In this document: piece by piece, positions 34,776-46,099 of the stretch | How the letters are laid out: each line of letters opens with the position of its first letter | How positions within the stretch are numbered: the first letter of the stretch is position 1 | Source: Cycas panzhihuaensis | Lineage: Eukaryota; Cycadophyta | DNA: 64,000 nucleotides | Reading direction: 5' to 3' | Assembly: GCA_023213395.1 (NCBI GenBank) | Contig: CM041465.1 | Location: 40,431,741 to 40,495,740, forward strand | Position numbers and translations under genes: made by a program | Notes under the pieces: generated by a model | What the model was told of the DNA's origin: nothing | The model's input: only the letters and a program-made list of their open reading frames with translations | The model's database searches: none

Positions 34776-36197
34776 TTGATTGCTCAAAAACACAACTCAT
34801 TACTCATATTTAACTTAACAAAGTCTTTCAACAAACTCATCCTTCTTTGCTTGTTCACATCATAAAACATGCCTAATTTCATCCTTAAATACACCCAACA
34901 AACACTCACTTTTGTCATGTAACCTCACAAGTAACAAGCATCTTATTACCTCATATCACTATCTTTCTTGCTCTCAAATTAGTTTTATCATGCCCATAAA
35001 GTCCCTTTACAAAAATCACATTCCATGGAGCACTTAATATCCATATGTCACATACTTCATCACCACATTATGTCACAATATCTCTCTCATACAAATATAT
35101 ATAAGAAAGCAACTAAATTGTCATTAAATAATTACCATCATACACCACAAATCACTAATAAAGTGCCAAATACATTCACCTCAATATGACTATGTCATTT
35201 CACAAAGTACTCTCCCATATACAACACACATAAGAGAGTCTTAAATAGTCACCTCATATTGCACTATCACCCAACTTATTTTCTCATGTAAATTACATAC
35301 AAGAAAGCCTATCATTGCCTCATCTCACCTATTAATCATGTCATTTCTCTCCTATAAACTTTCTCATATAAATACATATAAGAGAGCACCATATCCATGC
35401 AATAAATCACTGCCATATAACAAACTTATGCTTACTTCATTATCAAAACAAGGCCCCTTTGATAAATGAAAAATACATCATCAATATCCACAAGTATCAC
35501 CTCACTCATAATATCATCCAAAAGTACCATCCTTTTCCAATACTATATATGTACAATAGATATATTAGGCTCCAAGAGTAATGGTTTTATGGCTAAGAAA
35601 AGTATAATATGTAATGCTTAAATTCCTAAAAACTTTATTTCTAGAAAAATATATCTCAAAAATACATAAAAATACAATTCTAATGGTTTAGATGAAATTG
35701 AATTCTAATATCTAGATCAAAAGTTATGCCCCTTTTAAGAATTTCACAATTAGGGTTTCTAGGGACTATAATAGTACCTTTTGATAAACTACTAATAACT
35801 TTTTATTCTAAAATCTAATAAAATTTAAACTACTTCTATTAGAAAGTAAATTAAAAGACACATAGAATAAAAAAAATTTGAGGTCATTTGGATACCTGTA
35901 GCCAAAGTTATGGCTCTTTGAAGTTGAGGTTGTAGATCTGTCCCAAAAATACGGTGATAGAAAAATAATAGACTGAAATTAATTTTGCTATAATTTTTAT
36001 ACTTTCACCCTAAAATCTATATTCTGACCACTTAAAATTTATAGAACGAGCCATTTTATCTCAATTTCACCATTATGTTTCAAAAAATTATAATGTTTAT
36101 TCTTTCGAATATGCTTTCAACCCTTGATGGCACCTCCCAAATCACCACTCCAATACCAAACAAAAACACCTCTCCTAACCTAGGTGCTCTGATACCA
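34776..36197 (-). other. E leader with PBS; strongly G-poor on the plus strand
   Basis: Untranslated 5' part of E; a further piece lies at 29498-29753. From 34776 to about 35560 the plus strand has very few G. Four short blocks of the form CTCTC-AT-rich-AAGAGAG near 35081, 35211, 35281 and 35361 could form hairpins. No coding frame recognised. Confidence 0.6.
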
Positions 36198-36413
36198 TGT
36201 TGGAAAATAGACCTGTAATAAGATATCCACAAATAAAACAAACACCTCCAGGATCAAACAGTACCCTTAAAGTACCTCAATTATATTAACAAAACATCAT
36301 TACAATATATTACAATAGATACACAATATTATGTATTTATAATACAAGTCATGATGGAATAGTAGGACCCACTTACATGTGGGACAAATCAAATACGTAT
36401 TAATAATCCAATA
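36198..36413 (-). repeat. E 5' LTR
   Basis: Plus strand begins TGTTGGAAAATAGACC directly after the PBS complement and ends AATCCAATA, where the final CA has become TA; target duplication ATTAG follows. Confidence 0.95.
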
Positions 36414-36418
36414 ATTAG

Positions 36419-36960
36419 AGTGGTTTTATTAGTAGTGAAAGAATAACTTGGGCCATCCAGAATTATGAGACTATCTGAAAGCAAGTTTAATAAAATAGTA
36501 CAAAGATTCATGGAACACTGATTATTTTTCTTAGTTAACAAGGTTACAACAAAATGGAATAATTCAAGAATACACTAAGCAATTCTAAATGCTTCAATGT
36601 TTAATACCAGAATAAATACCAATAGAATGCATTTTAGAGATATACATTAGTGGATTAAAGGGAATAATCAGGTTTTACATTAAGAATATGAACCCCTCAA
36701 ACATTCATGAGGTAATCTAATATGTGAAGAACATAGAAGTATAATTCAAAGAGCATAAGTCTATCTATTTGCATAGAACTAAATCATATTAGCAATAGGG
36801 ATCCAATCCAAATTAGACTAGATCACGCATAAAAGCAAACCCACTAGTAGCAATAAAAAATACGAATGAAACAAGAAAAGTTGAACATCTCAAAAAGGGA
36901 ACCTACTTAAAATGTAGAGGAAAGTAGAATAAAGAACACCAATGTCCTGCAAAGAAGGTA
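36419..36960 (+). pseudogene. D gag core and zinc-knuckle remnant
   Basis: Frames give QNGIIQEYTKQF, MLQCLIPE, EIYISGLKGIIRFYIKNMNP and YVKNIEV-FKEHKS, the Retrotrans_gag pattern (Q-x-G-S-V-x-E-Y-x-x-x-F ... F-I-x-G-L). Near 36905 LKCRGKxNKEHQCPAKK is a CCHC knuckle with one Cys missing. Frameshifts and stops throughout. Confidence 0.8.
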
Positions 36961-37140
36961 TTCATGATCAATAATGACAAAGTAGAAATACTAGATGAAG
37001 AACAGGAAGAAGCATATTAGACCCAAGAACATGAAGCAGACATAGATGAACTTTTAGAATTTGACACTAAGAATGTTCAAATCTCACTAAAAGCCATAAT
37101 GAGACAAAGTATTACACCCTAAACCCTTAGGTTCCAAGGG

Positions 37141-37420
37141 ATGATCAAAGGAGATCCAGTTGCCATACCTGTGGATAGTGGCAACATGCATAACTTTATC
37201 AACAGGGCCACATCAAAGAAGTTAGGACTAAAAATACAATATTTGAATACTTTTCAAGTATCCATGGCAAATGGGAAAGCCACTCCCTGTGGAGGTTACT
37301 ATCAAAAGATGAATCTCCAAATTGGAGATTATTAAGTAAATACATGTATGTTTGCAATACTTATAGGAGGAGTAGATACAGTCTTGGGAATTTAGTGGTT
37401 ACAGACCCTGGGTAATATAG
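37141..37420 (+). pseudogene. D aspartic protease
   Basis: Open frame 37141-37335 reads PVAIPVDSGNMHNFINRATS, matching the gypsy protease active site (V-L-I-D-S-G-A-T-H-N-F-I) with Asp and Ser-Gly kept but Ala replaced by Asn. VSMANGKATPCGG and, after a stop, DTVLGIxWLQTLGNI (near 37378) complete the domain. Confidence 0.88.
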
Positions 37421-37679
37421 TTACCAACTATATGACCCAATTCATGTGTTTTTACAAAAAAGGGTGCAAATATAGATTATAAGCACTACTCATAACTCCA
37501 ATATAATTGGTATCTTTACATTACATGGAAAAATATTGAAGAATAATCCATCAGCATACATATTGACTAGTTATAGGATAGTGATATAAGATATACCAAT
37601 AGAGGTATAAAAGATCATAGACAAAAATAGAGCAATATTTGAAGAACCCCAGGGACTTCCCCCACAACGAGATTATCAA

Positions 37680-38400
37680 CACTCCATTGAGCTAGTGCAA
37701 GGAGTAGCTCTAGTAAATATCCAACCAAACAGACACCCCTATCATCTTAATAGAGAAATTGGAAACATCACAAGGGAATTATTAAGTTAAGGATACATCA
37801 CAACGAGTTCAAGCCCATTTGCATCATTGGTTGTGTTTAATCTGAAAAACGATGGATCATATAGGATGTGTGTAGATTATTGAGGGATGAACAAATTAAT
37901 AGTAAAGAACCATTATTCTATCCCACAGATAGATGATTTATTAGATGAAATATATAGAGTATGGTATTTCTTAAAAATTGACTTACGATTAGGGTATTAT
38001 CAGATTCGTATTAGAGATAAAGATATATACAAAATAACTTTTTGTATGCATGAGAGACTATTTAAATTTAAAGTCATGTTGTTTAGGTTGAAGAATGCCC
38101 TAACAACTTTTTAAAGCACTATGAATTCAATTTTCAAACCACTTTTATGAAAATTTGTACTAGTCTTCTTCAATGACATTCTACTCTATAGTAAAACAAG
38201 GGAAGAGCATCTAGACCATATCAAAGCAATACTACAAATCCTACAATCTAATCAATTCTATGCAAATCAAAAGAAATGAATGTTCAAAAATGAAGAGTTG
38301 GAATATTTAGGCTATGTTATCACAAATAAAGGGATAAAAATAGATTTGAAAAAGATTCGGGTTATTATTAATTAGCCAGTACCAAAAAATGTAACAAGAG
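37680..38400 (+). pseudogene. D reverse transcriptase, catalytic residue lost
   Basis: HLNREIGNITRELL, GYITTSSSPFASLVVFNLKN, YRMCVDYxGMNKLIVKNHYS, IPQIDDLLDEI, FLKIDLRLGYYQIRI and LKNALTTF are ordered gypsy RT blocks. The catalytic box near 38165 reads LVFFNDILLYSK where the family has FFDD, so one active-site Asp is Asn. The thumb has YLGYVITNKGI. Stops at 37882, 38112 and others. Confidence 0.93.
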
Positions 38401-39005
38401 TAAGGAGTTTCTTAGGAACAATAGGATTTCTTCAAAAGTTTATAAAGGGATATGCTTACATTGCATCCCCATTAATAAACCTTACAAAAAAGGATGCTTT
38501 TGTATGGAATCCACAAGCAGAAAGTGCCTTTGAAGAGCTCAAGAAAGTAATGGTCACAACTCTAGTTCTAGCGATACCAAATTTTTCACAACCATTCATT
38601 TTGGAATGTGATGCTTTAAGATTCAGAATAGGGGTAGTACTAATTCAAAATGAATGACCTATTACTTATGAAAGTGGGAAACTAAGTAATAGGAAGAAGC
38701 TCAAATGTATTTATGACAAAGAAATGTTGGCAATCATGCATGCCATACACCAATTGTAATAATACTTATTAGGAAGTAAGTTTATAGTTCAGATAGATTA
38801 CGATAGTTTCAAATATTTAGTTCAGATAGATTACGATAGTTTCAAATATTTCTTAAACTAGAAGACTCTATCAGACGAATAATAGAAATGGGTTAGCAAG
38901 CTTCAAATATTTGATTTTAATATAGTATATAATAAGGGTAAAGAAAATGCCATTGTAAATGTCCTCTTAAGACTACCTAGGGATAATAACGAAGACGTTT
39001 CATTG
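38401..39005 (+). pseudogene. D RNase H
   Basis: RSFLGTIGFLQKFIKGYAYI, PLINLTKKDAFVWNPQAESA, FEELKKVMVTTLVLAIPNFS and CDALRFRIGVVLIQ match the gypsy RT connection and RNase H (A-F-x-x-L-K, D-A-S-x-x-x-G-x-V-L). The first catalytic region reads ECDAL. X interrupts the element just after the D-x-L-S-R region at 39005. Confidence 0.9.
38788..38852 (+). repeat. 33-bp perfect tandem duplication in D RNase H
   Basis: TTCAGATAGATTACGATAGT plus the next 13 bases occur at 38788-38820 and again directly at 38821-38852. It repeats 11 codons (IDYDSFKYL) where the family has a single H-T-D-H-K-S-L-K-Y-L. The copies are almost identical, so the duplication is much younger than the element. Confidence 0.9.
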
Positions 39006-39445
39006 TGTAATGATAGGTAACATATACAATATCAACATGATCAAATAATTAAGCATACACAGGTGGAAATTGACATTACACACGAACAAATATTTGGCAG
39101 GTGGAAAACCCCTTCTGGGGAAGAAAAACCACCTTTGAATTACAAAATTTATTGCCTAAAAAGCTTAACACAAAAGCTTGCTAGAAATACCCACTAAAAC
39201 TAAACTAAGATGGAAACCAACCTTCAGATAGGCTTATGACTGCCTCCTAGATTCCTAGAACCAATTCCTAGAATCTAGAAGAGACTATTTAAAGAATGAG
39301 AGATTCGTTGAAATAGGTAATTGCTCATTTCAACGACCTTTATATAATAAACAATAATTAACATTAACTTTTTAAAATGAACCTTTACATAACTTAAATT
39401 TATATTTAGACATGTGATTAAAAAGTAAGATTAACTTTTCTAACA
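39006..39445 (-). repeat. X 3' LTR
   Basis: Plus strand begins TGTAATGATAGG and ends TTTTCTAACA. It shares AACCCCTTCTGGGGAAGAAA and many other blocks with 50919-51358. Confidence 0.95.
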
Positions 39446-39519
39446 TCCCCCTTTAATGTTAACTTTTTGTACAATGAAGAAGATAAAGAAAGTCTTCATC
39501 ATGTTGATCCCCCTTTGAT

Positions 39520-40270
39520 GGAGACTTCTTTTATCTTTAGAAAATCTTACAGGTTTAGAAACTTGACTTTAGTCAATGACTTGGTAAGGATATCAATAGC
39601 CTATAAATCTATGGGACAATAAGATAGATGAATAATATTATCAGTAACAAGATTACGAATAAAATGTTGATATAATTCTATGTGTTTAGTTCTAGAATGA
39701 GCAATTGGATTGGTAGCAATAGCAATAGCACATTGATTATCAACTTTAAGTTCTATAGAAGAGTTAGGAAATAAACCAATTTCATTTAAAAGAGATTTGA
39801 TCTATAGTGCTTCTTTGCTTGCTTCAATGATTACTCGATATTTAGCTTCGATTATTGATAGAGCTAGAGCCTATATTTTTTTACTAGACCATGTGATAGG
39901 TGAGGAATCTAGAAAATAAACATAACATATTATTAACTTACGGTCATTTGAGTCACCTGTCAAATCTGAATCAGTATACCTTGTTAAGGATAGAGGATTA
40001 CTGTAAGAATTATAAGTTGGGCCATAAAAAGTACTATTTTGAAGATATCAAAAAATACGTTTAGTAGCTTTCCAGTGTGATTTATGTGGTTTTTGTATAT
40101 AACATGAACATAAGAAAACAACATAGGATATATAAGGTCAAGTATTTGTTAAATAAATAAGGCTATCAATAAGCTACCTAAATAAAGTTGGATCACAAAG
40201 TGGTATAGAACAATTAGTAGATAATTTAACTCTTGATTGTAGGGGATTAGAAGTAGGTTTAACATTTTCC
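39520..40270 (-). pseudogene. X RNase H
   Basis: Minus strand near 39700-39900 gives the S-x-x-E-A-K-Y-R-V-I-I-E-A-S-K-E-A region and a decayed LVDNQCAIAIATNPIAHSRT block. The end block I-R-N-L-V-T-D-N-I-I-H-L-S lies near 39640. Stops are common. Confidence 0.8.
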
Positions 40271-41060
40271 ATATTAAATCTTTTGATTAAGTCTACAATA
40301 TATTTTGGTTGAGATATAGTTATTTTTGAATTATATTAGTAAATTTGTAATCCAAGAAAATAGTGTAGAAGACCTAGATCGGTCATTTCAAATTTAGTCA
40401 TCAAGGTTATTTTTAGTTGATGAATGTTGTTATTTGAAGATTCGATGATGATGATATCATCAACATACATGATTAATATGGTAAGATTCTTATTTTCACA
40501 TTTAAAATAGAAATTTGGATCATTAATACATTACTGTATCCAATTTAAATTAGGTAGTCATTAACTTTTGTATACTAAGCTCGAGGAGCTTGTTTCAGTC
40601 CATATATTAATTTTTTTAGTTTACAAACTAAATTATGATTGTCAATAAAACCACGTGGTTGAGTCATGTAGATCTCTTCTTTAAGATCACCATTTAGAAA
40701 TACACTCTTGACATCCATTTGATGGATTTCCCAGCTAAATTTAGCTACTAGAGCAATAATAGTTTTAATAATATTCATCTTTGCAACAGGTGTGAAGGTT
40801 TCATTATAGTCTATACCATTAATTTGATAAAATCCTTTCGCAACTAGGCGAGCTTTATGCTTTTTAACAGTGCTTGTTGAATTGTATTTGGTTTGATAAA
40901 CCCATTTATAATCAACTATATTTTTCCCTAGAGGAAGTGGAGTAGGACCCCAAGTTGAATTCTTGTTTAAAGTATCAATTTCAATTTGCATGGCTTGCTG
41001 CCATACAGGATTGTTGCTTGCTTGTTTAAATATTTTAGGATCATCATTGGCCATTAATGT
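40271..41060 (-). pseudogene. X reverse transcriptase
   Basis: The minus open frame 41054-40575 (159 codons) has W..AM.IEIDTLNKNSTW, VDYKWVYQTKY, KARLVAKGFYQINGIDY, NETFTPVAKM, HQMDVKSVFLNGDLKEEIYM and KLIYGLKQAPRA. Beyond it the catalytic MYVDDIIII is intact near 40448-40475. The best preserved copia RT segment in the window apart from J. Confidence 0.94.
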
Positions 41061-41399
41061 ATAATTGGCTTATAATTGTTTAGCGTGAGTTCTCCTAGTA
41101 TTTGAAGGATTACCTACGCTAGATCTAATATCAGAAAGAGTTTTCTTTACCTATATAGGTTATTTGTTTGTAATAGTTTCTGTAGTCATAGGTTGAGATG
41201 AGGTACTAGCTTGAGAAGAAGGATCTATTACGATTGGTTCAGATAGAGTCAAATTCTAGACTTGTGTGGATAAGGATTCTATAGTCTCAGGGTCAGCTTA
41301 TTTTTTAGAGGAGTTAACCAAATAGGTGTTGGTTAACAAATTCCCAATAAGAAGTTCTACATAAATAGAGGTTGAAGAGGATCCTTCTTTGTCAAATAT

Positions 41400-42110
41400 T
41401 ACATCATGTAGGATTGAAATTTTATGCGTGACTGGATCCAAAAGTTTGTAAGCTTTACTTTCTTCATTGTATCTAACAAAGATGTATTTATGACTTTTAA
41501 GATCAAATTTCTTATGTTTTTCTTTGGGAATGTGTCCCCATGTAGTATTTCTAAAAATTCTTAGATATTTAACTAAAGGTTTACGACTAGACTATTTTTG
41601 TTCTGGTATAACATTTTATAAAGATTTACTGGGTAAATAGTTTAAAAGATAGTTAGAGCAGACAATTACTTCTACCTACAATTTTAAGTCAAGACTCTTT
41701 GCATATAGTATGCATCGAGTCATTTCAAATAGAGTATAATTTTTACATTTAGCAACATCATTTTGTTGAGGGGTAGAGGCAATAGAGTGCTAGAATTGAA
41801 TTCCATATTTCTTATAGAAGGAAATAAATTTACCACTTAGGTATTCCTTCACATTGTCAAATCTAAAAATTTTAATTTTCAAGCTTGATTGATTTTCTAC
41901 AAGTGTTTTGAATTTAGTGAAGATATCAAATACCTAATTATGAGTTTTGAGTATGTACACCTAACATTTTCTCAAAAAATCATCAATAAAAGTGATAAAA
42001 TAACGACAGCCAAGATATAAAGTTACATGGAATGGTCCACATATATAAAAGTGAATAAGTTCAAGTGGAACTTTCACTCTGAATTAAGTCTGATGTGGAA
42101 AGGGATCCAT
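41400..42110 (-). pseudogene. X integrase, catalytic Glu replaced
   Basis: Minus strand shows FITFIDDF-type residues near 41985, then KIFRFDNVKEY-like, and IASTPQQNDVAKCKN near 41735-41790, where the third acid Glu is Lys (41748-41750, TTT on plus) and Gly is Asp. TWGHIPKEKHKKFDLKSHKY near 41490-41550 matches the C-terminal copia integrase block. Confidence 0.83.
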
Positions 42111-42113
42111 GTG

Positions 42114-42560
42114 TTACTTTCCTATTATGCAGGCTTCACAAACACCATAGACAGTATTTAGGAGTGGAAGACCATGGACTATACCATGTCCTTTTAGATA
42201 GTAAAGTTTTTCATAGCTAGTATGGCCAAACCATGTATGCCATAATTCACTGACTAGGTCAGATTTGGCTATAAAGGTACTAAAGGACTTTGTTTTATGA
42301 TCAACAGGTCCAGAAGTAATATATTTGAATTTGTTTAATGGTTCTTTAATAATAAATTTATCTTTCCAGAATTTGATAATAAGGTCTTTCTGGCAGATTT
42401 GGTAGATAGAAAGAAGATTTGGTAACAAATCAAGTACATAGAATACATCCTTGATTGAACCATCTTTCATAGTAACATCACCTGATCCTTTCACTTTGAG
42501 TTGGGATCCACTCTCGAAAGAGATCTCTTCTTTAGAGTTAATATCGGATAGATAAGTGGA
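42114..42560 (-). pseudogene. X protease end and GAG_pre-integrase
   Basis: Minus frame 42494-42114 reads KGSGDVTMKDGSIKDVFYVL, LLPNLLSIYQICQKDL, ELWHTWFGHTSYEKLYYLKG and VCEACIIGK: the region from protease C-terminus to the LWH-x-x-x-x-H and C-x-x-C motifs. The protease active site is beyond the G insertion point or lost. Confidence 0.9.
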
Positions 42561-42579
42561 TAAATTCTCTTGGTGTCCT

Positions 42580-42810
42580 TGTTGATATGTAATGTTTTAT
42601 CTAAGTAAGAAAAGGGGTCATGTTAGGACCACCCTCAAATGTAACTCTAATGTAAGATTGTGCCACTTGGCAGTCTCAGGCTGATTGGTTACATTTCAGT
42701 TTGTAACGGTCACATTGTTGATGTATATTTAAGGAGATTGAATCTCAATAAATCACAACTCTATTCTCTTCTCTATTTAAATCATGTTTTGCCTTGCTTT
42801 ATTTTCAACA
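42580..42810 (+). repeat. G 5' LTR
   Basis: It starts TGTTGATATGTAATG and ends ATTTTCAACA before the PBS. GATGTATATTTAAGG near 42721 is the likely TATA region. Confidence 0.95.
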
Positions 42811-43481
42811 TGGTATCAGAGCAGGTCAGTCTAAATTGATCATTTAGAAATGATTTCTTCTATCAAGATAATTCAGTCAAGGGTGTAAGAAGAAGACAAG
42901 GAAGTTAGGGTTCCTATACTATCAAAAGATCATTAATACCCTGATGTACAGAACCGTACAGACTTGTACGGTCGTGTACGGATGCATTTTTTTCAAAACA
43001 TCTGATCGAAGTTAAATTTGGTGGGGAGATAGATCAGAACACGTAGAACATATTTCTCTTCTAGAGCTAAGTCATTTGAAGATGTTTTGCAGGCCAAACA
43101 GAGCCTGAACCAGTCCACACGGGTTTGAAGGGTTTTACTCAAAAATCTCTTCAATTTGCTCATGAAATCGGGTACTTCCAGTCATAAATTCTTCTCAGTG
43201 CTAATACTTTGAGTTTCCATCTAGTTTTGAAGATTTTTTCTAAGATTTTTATTGTGATTTCTCCAAAAATTGATTTTCTTCCCTAGTCGTAATTTTTCAT
43301 TCTGAGGCAAATTTCTCTTTTCTGAGAGATGTTTTCGTAAATCTGCCTTCAGATCTGAGTAGGCGCCTAAAAAATCTAGAGTTTGAGGTACACTCTTCTT
43401 TCAACTATATAATTAGGGTTACATGCACTGTACATCTATCTGATCGAGACTTTAAAATTTATTTTCTGCCTTTAAGAATAA

Positions 43482-44425
43482 TGTCCTCCACTCTTATTTC
43501 TCTGCCTGAACCAGAAAAATTAAGTAGTTCCAACTATCATGTGTGGAAAATTAAGATAGAAACCATTTTAAGGGTCAAAAATACCTAGGATATTGCTGAA
43601 GGAATAGAAAAATGTCTTGCAGTTGGTGATGCTAAGCTAGGAAACTAGGAGGAAAGAAATAATATAGCTAGTCTCACTTTGAAAATGTCAATTTTCGATT
43701 CAGTTCTGATTTATGTTGAAAAATTGAATCTAGCATCTGAAATTTGGAAATGTTTAGAAAATTTGTATGGAAAAAAGAATAAGGTAAGAATAATTACTCT
43801 TAAAGAAGAACTGTACAAGCTTTACATGAAGGAAAATGAAGATGTAGAGGAATTTATGCATAAGATTATTACTGTTTGAAATAATCTCTTAAGTGTCAGA
43901 GGTCTAATTTTTGAACAAGACCTAGTGGAAATTGTGACTGCAAGATTACCAAAATCATTTGACACAGTCCTTAACACTATCATAAATAGTGATAGGTTAA
44001 ACAAGTTAACCCTGGATAAATTGACAAGTTTGTTCCTAAGACAAGAACAGAGAAACAAAAGATATGAAAACACGACAGAATTAGAGGATGCATTTGCATC
44101 CAGACTAAACCTCAGGCCAAGAAGAAGACATCAATTTTGAGGATGAAGCAGAACATCAGATTTTAGGGGACGAGGACGCTAGAAAAATTCCAGAGGACAG
44201 GGACACGATAGAGAAAATAGAGTATGTTACAACTGTGGAAGAACCAGACATTTCGCCAGCAATTATAGAATCTTTGATATATGCTACTATTACAGACAAA
44301 GCAGACACTATCCATATCAGTGTCCACAGAGACAAAGTGAAATTCAGAAAGGAAAACGACCCATTGGAGGCTACAGCAAAGAGAAGGACGAAGAGGAGGA
44401 AGAAGAGACGGCCTTTATCACTGCC
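43482..44425 (+). pseudogene. G gag with zinc knuckles, broken
   Basis: ATG at 43482 opens MSSTLISLPEPEKLSSSNYH then VWKIKIETILRVKNT, the gag N-terminus. The UBN2 block is LNLASEIWKCLENLYGKKNK and LKEELYKLYMKENEDVEEFM (to 43879), then LVEIVTARLPKSFDTVLNTI (43925 on). A knuckle CYNCGRTRHFASNY (about 44229) has its last Cys changed to Tyr, and a second is CYYYRQSRHYPYQC. Stops at 43590 and 43649 (Trp positions), 43879 and 44140 break the frame. Confidence 0.9.
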
Positions 44426-44640
44426 TTGGTCACCAGCATGAAAGACAAAGATATATGGTATATAGATTCAGGAGCTTCCAAACATATGACAAATCGAGAA
44501 GAATGGTTTGAAACCTTGAAACCCTACAATATAGAGAAATCAGTAGAATTGGGTGATAAGTATTATCTTAATATAAAAGGGATTGGAACTATCTCTGTAA
44601 ATCTGGATGGAAATACAAAAAAGATCAGAAATGTTTTGTT
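44426..44640 (+). pseudogene. G aspartic protease, active site kept
   Basis: IWYIDSGASKHMTNREEWF near 44455-44510 is the canonical copia protease motif with catalytic Asp, unlike the Asn versions in A and C. VELGDKYYLNIKGIGTI follows. The domain lies in an open frame of 134 codons (44426-44830). Confidence 0.92.
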
Positions 44641-45725
44641 TATCCTAGACCTAAAAATGAATCTTCTCTCTGTCTCTCAATTAAGTAAAAAAGGATTGAG
44701 GACCATTTTTAATGAAGAAGGGAATTGTCATATTCTAGATATGAAGAGAGGTGGGAAAACTGTTACAAAAGGAGTAAGATGTAATGATCTTTACAAACAA
44801 GTCAAATCCTGTACTTCCTTACTTAGATGAAAAAGCTTGTACTACTTCTAAATCTAATAATAAAGCTTGACATTTGAGGTATGGGCATCTCTCAATTAAC
44901 TCACTAAAACTAATGGAAAAATCAGGAATAGTGAATGGCCTACCTAGCATTTCATTAGATAAATTTATTTATAAAGGCTGTCAACTAGGCAAATAGCATA
45001 GACTTCCTTTTAAAGAAAGCATTTGGAGGGCTCAGTCAAAATTGAAATTGATACATATAGATATTTGTGGTCCAATTACACCTCTTATAATTAATGGATA
45101 CAGATATTTTTTAACTTTCATTGATGATTTCACTTGGAAAGTATGGGTATATTTCTTGCATAATAAGTCAGAAGTCTTTGAAACATTCAAAGAATTTAAA
45201 GCAAAAGCAGAACTAGAGTCATGAATGAAATTAAATGCATCAAGTTAGATGGAGGAGGAGAATATATATCAAAGGAGTTTCTAAATTATTGCAGGGATCG
45301 AGGAATTCGTAGATAGATTACAACTCCTTATACTCCTCAATCGAATGGAGTGGCCAAAAGAAAGAATAGAACTCTAATGGAAATGGCTCGAAGCATGATA
45401 TATGGAACAAAGATATCAAAGTCATATTGGGCAGAGGTAGTAAGCACGGTATGTTACCTAATAAATAGAAGGCCCACAAAAGCATTGAAGAATGTCACCC
45501 TAGAAGAAGCTTGGACAGGACAAAAACCCAATGTAAGTCTTCTCAAAGTTTTTGGTAGTCAAGCATTTGTGCATATTCCTAATAAAAAAAGATCCAAACT
45601 AGATGCAAAAAGCATAGAATGCATTTTAATAGGCTACAGTAAAAATTCAAAAGCCTACAAATGCATAGATCCCAAAACTAACAAAATCTATGTAAGCAGA
45701 GATGTCATTTTTAATGAATAAGATT
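44641..45725 (+). pseudogene. G GAG_pre-integrase and integrase, catalytic Glu replaced
   Basis: LDLKMNLLSVSQLSKKGLRT and CHILDMKRGG lead to the zinc region (RYGHLSINSLK, near 44878). The core has IHIDICGPI, YFLTFIDDFTWKVWVYFL, KLDGGGEYISKEF and SNGVAKRKNRT. Asp and Asp are present; the third acid is Lys (AAA at 45356-45358). The open frame 45350-45721 continues through YWAEVVSTVCYLINRRPT, WTGQKPN, VFGSQAFVHIP and VSRDVIFNE. Confidence 0.93.
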
Positions 45726-45769
45726 CTATTGAATTCTCACAAATTAGAATAATAGAAGGTGAGAAGGAA

Positions 45770-45870
45770 ATTGAACAGGAAGCTATCAGACACAAAGAAA
45801 CACATGAAGATGAGCAAGAAACTGTCAGACATAAAGAAACACATGAAGCTGAGCAAGAAAATAAATCATA
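45770..45870 (+). repeat. 36-bp repeats in the G integrase-RT linker
   Basis: In the pol frame the linker reads EQEAIRHKETHEDEQ then ETVRHKETHEAEQENK, two 12-codon units with a third partial one near 45893. The linker between integrase and RT is not conserved in copia elements, so such slippage is tolerated. Confidence 0.75.
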
Positions 45871-46099
45871 GATTACCTCATAAGAAGAAGCACCAGAAGC
45901 TGAGCAAGAAAGTGATTCTAAAATCACTTCAGAAGAAGGGCGAGCTGATCCATCATCAAGTGAAACTAGTCAAGTAACAGAAGACTCCATCGAGAAGGAA
46001 GACTCATGAAAACAGAAAAGGTTGCCAAAATAGTATATTAAAATAATTGAAGAAGGGAAAAGTAATATAATAGAACAGAAAACATGAGGGCAAAGGTCA

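Larger units (their letters stand above)
28113..36413 (-). mobile_element. Element E: gag-only (TR-GAG-like) LTR element carrying F
   Basis: LTRs of 217 bp (28113-28329, 3') and 216 bp (36198-36413, 5'), about 23 differences. Exact 5-bp target duplication ATTAG at 28108-28112 and 36414-36418. Minus-strand PBS TGGTATCAGAGCAC at 36184-36197; PPT AAGGGGGAG (minus) beside 28330. Without F the element is about 3.3 kb and codes only for a gag. It lacks protease, integrase and RT, so it must borrow them: the structure described for TR-GAG elements. Confidence 0.93.

Noticed and set aside
45759-45977. 72-codon Lys-rich frame in G
   Set aside because: Shifted reading of the repeated integrase-RT linker; the pol frame lies in another phase.
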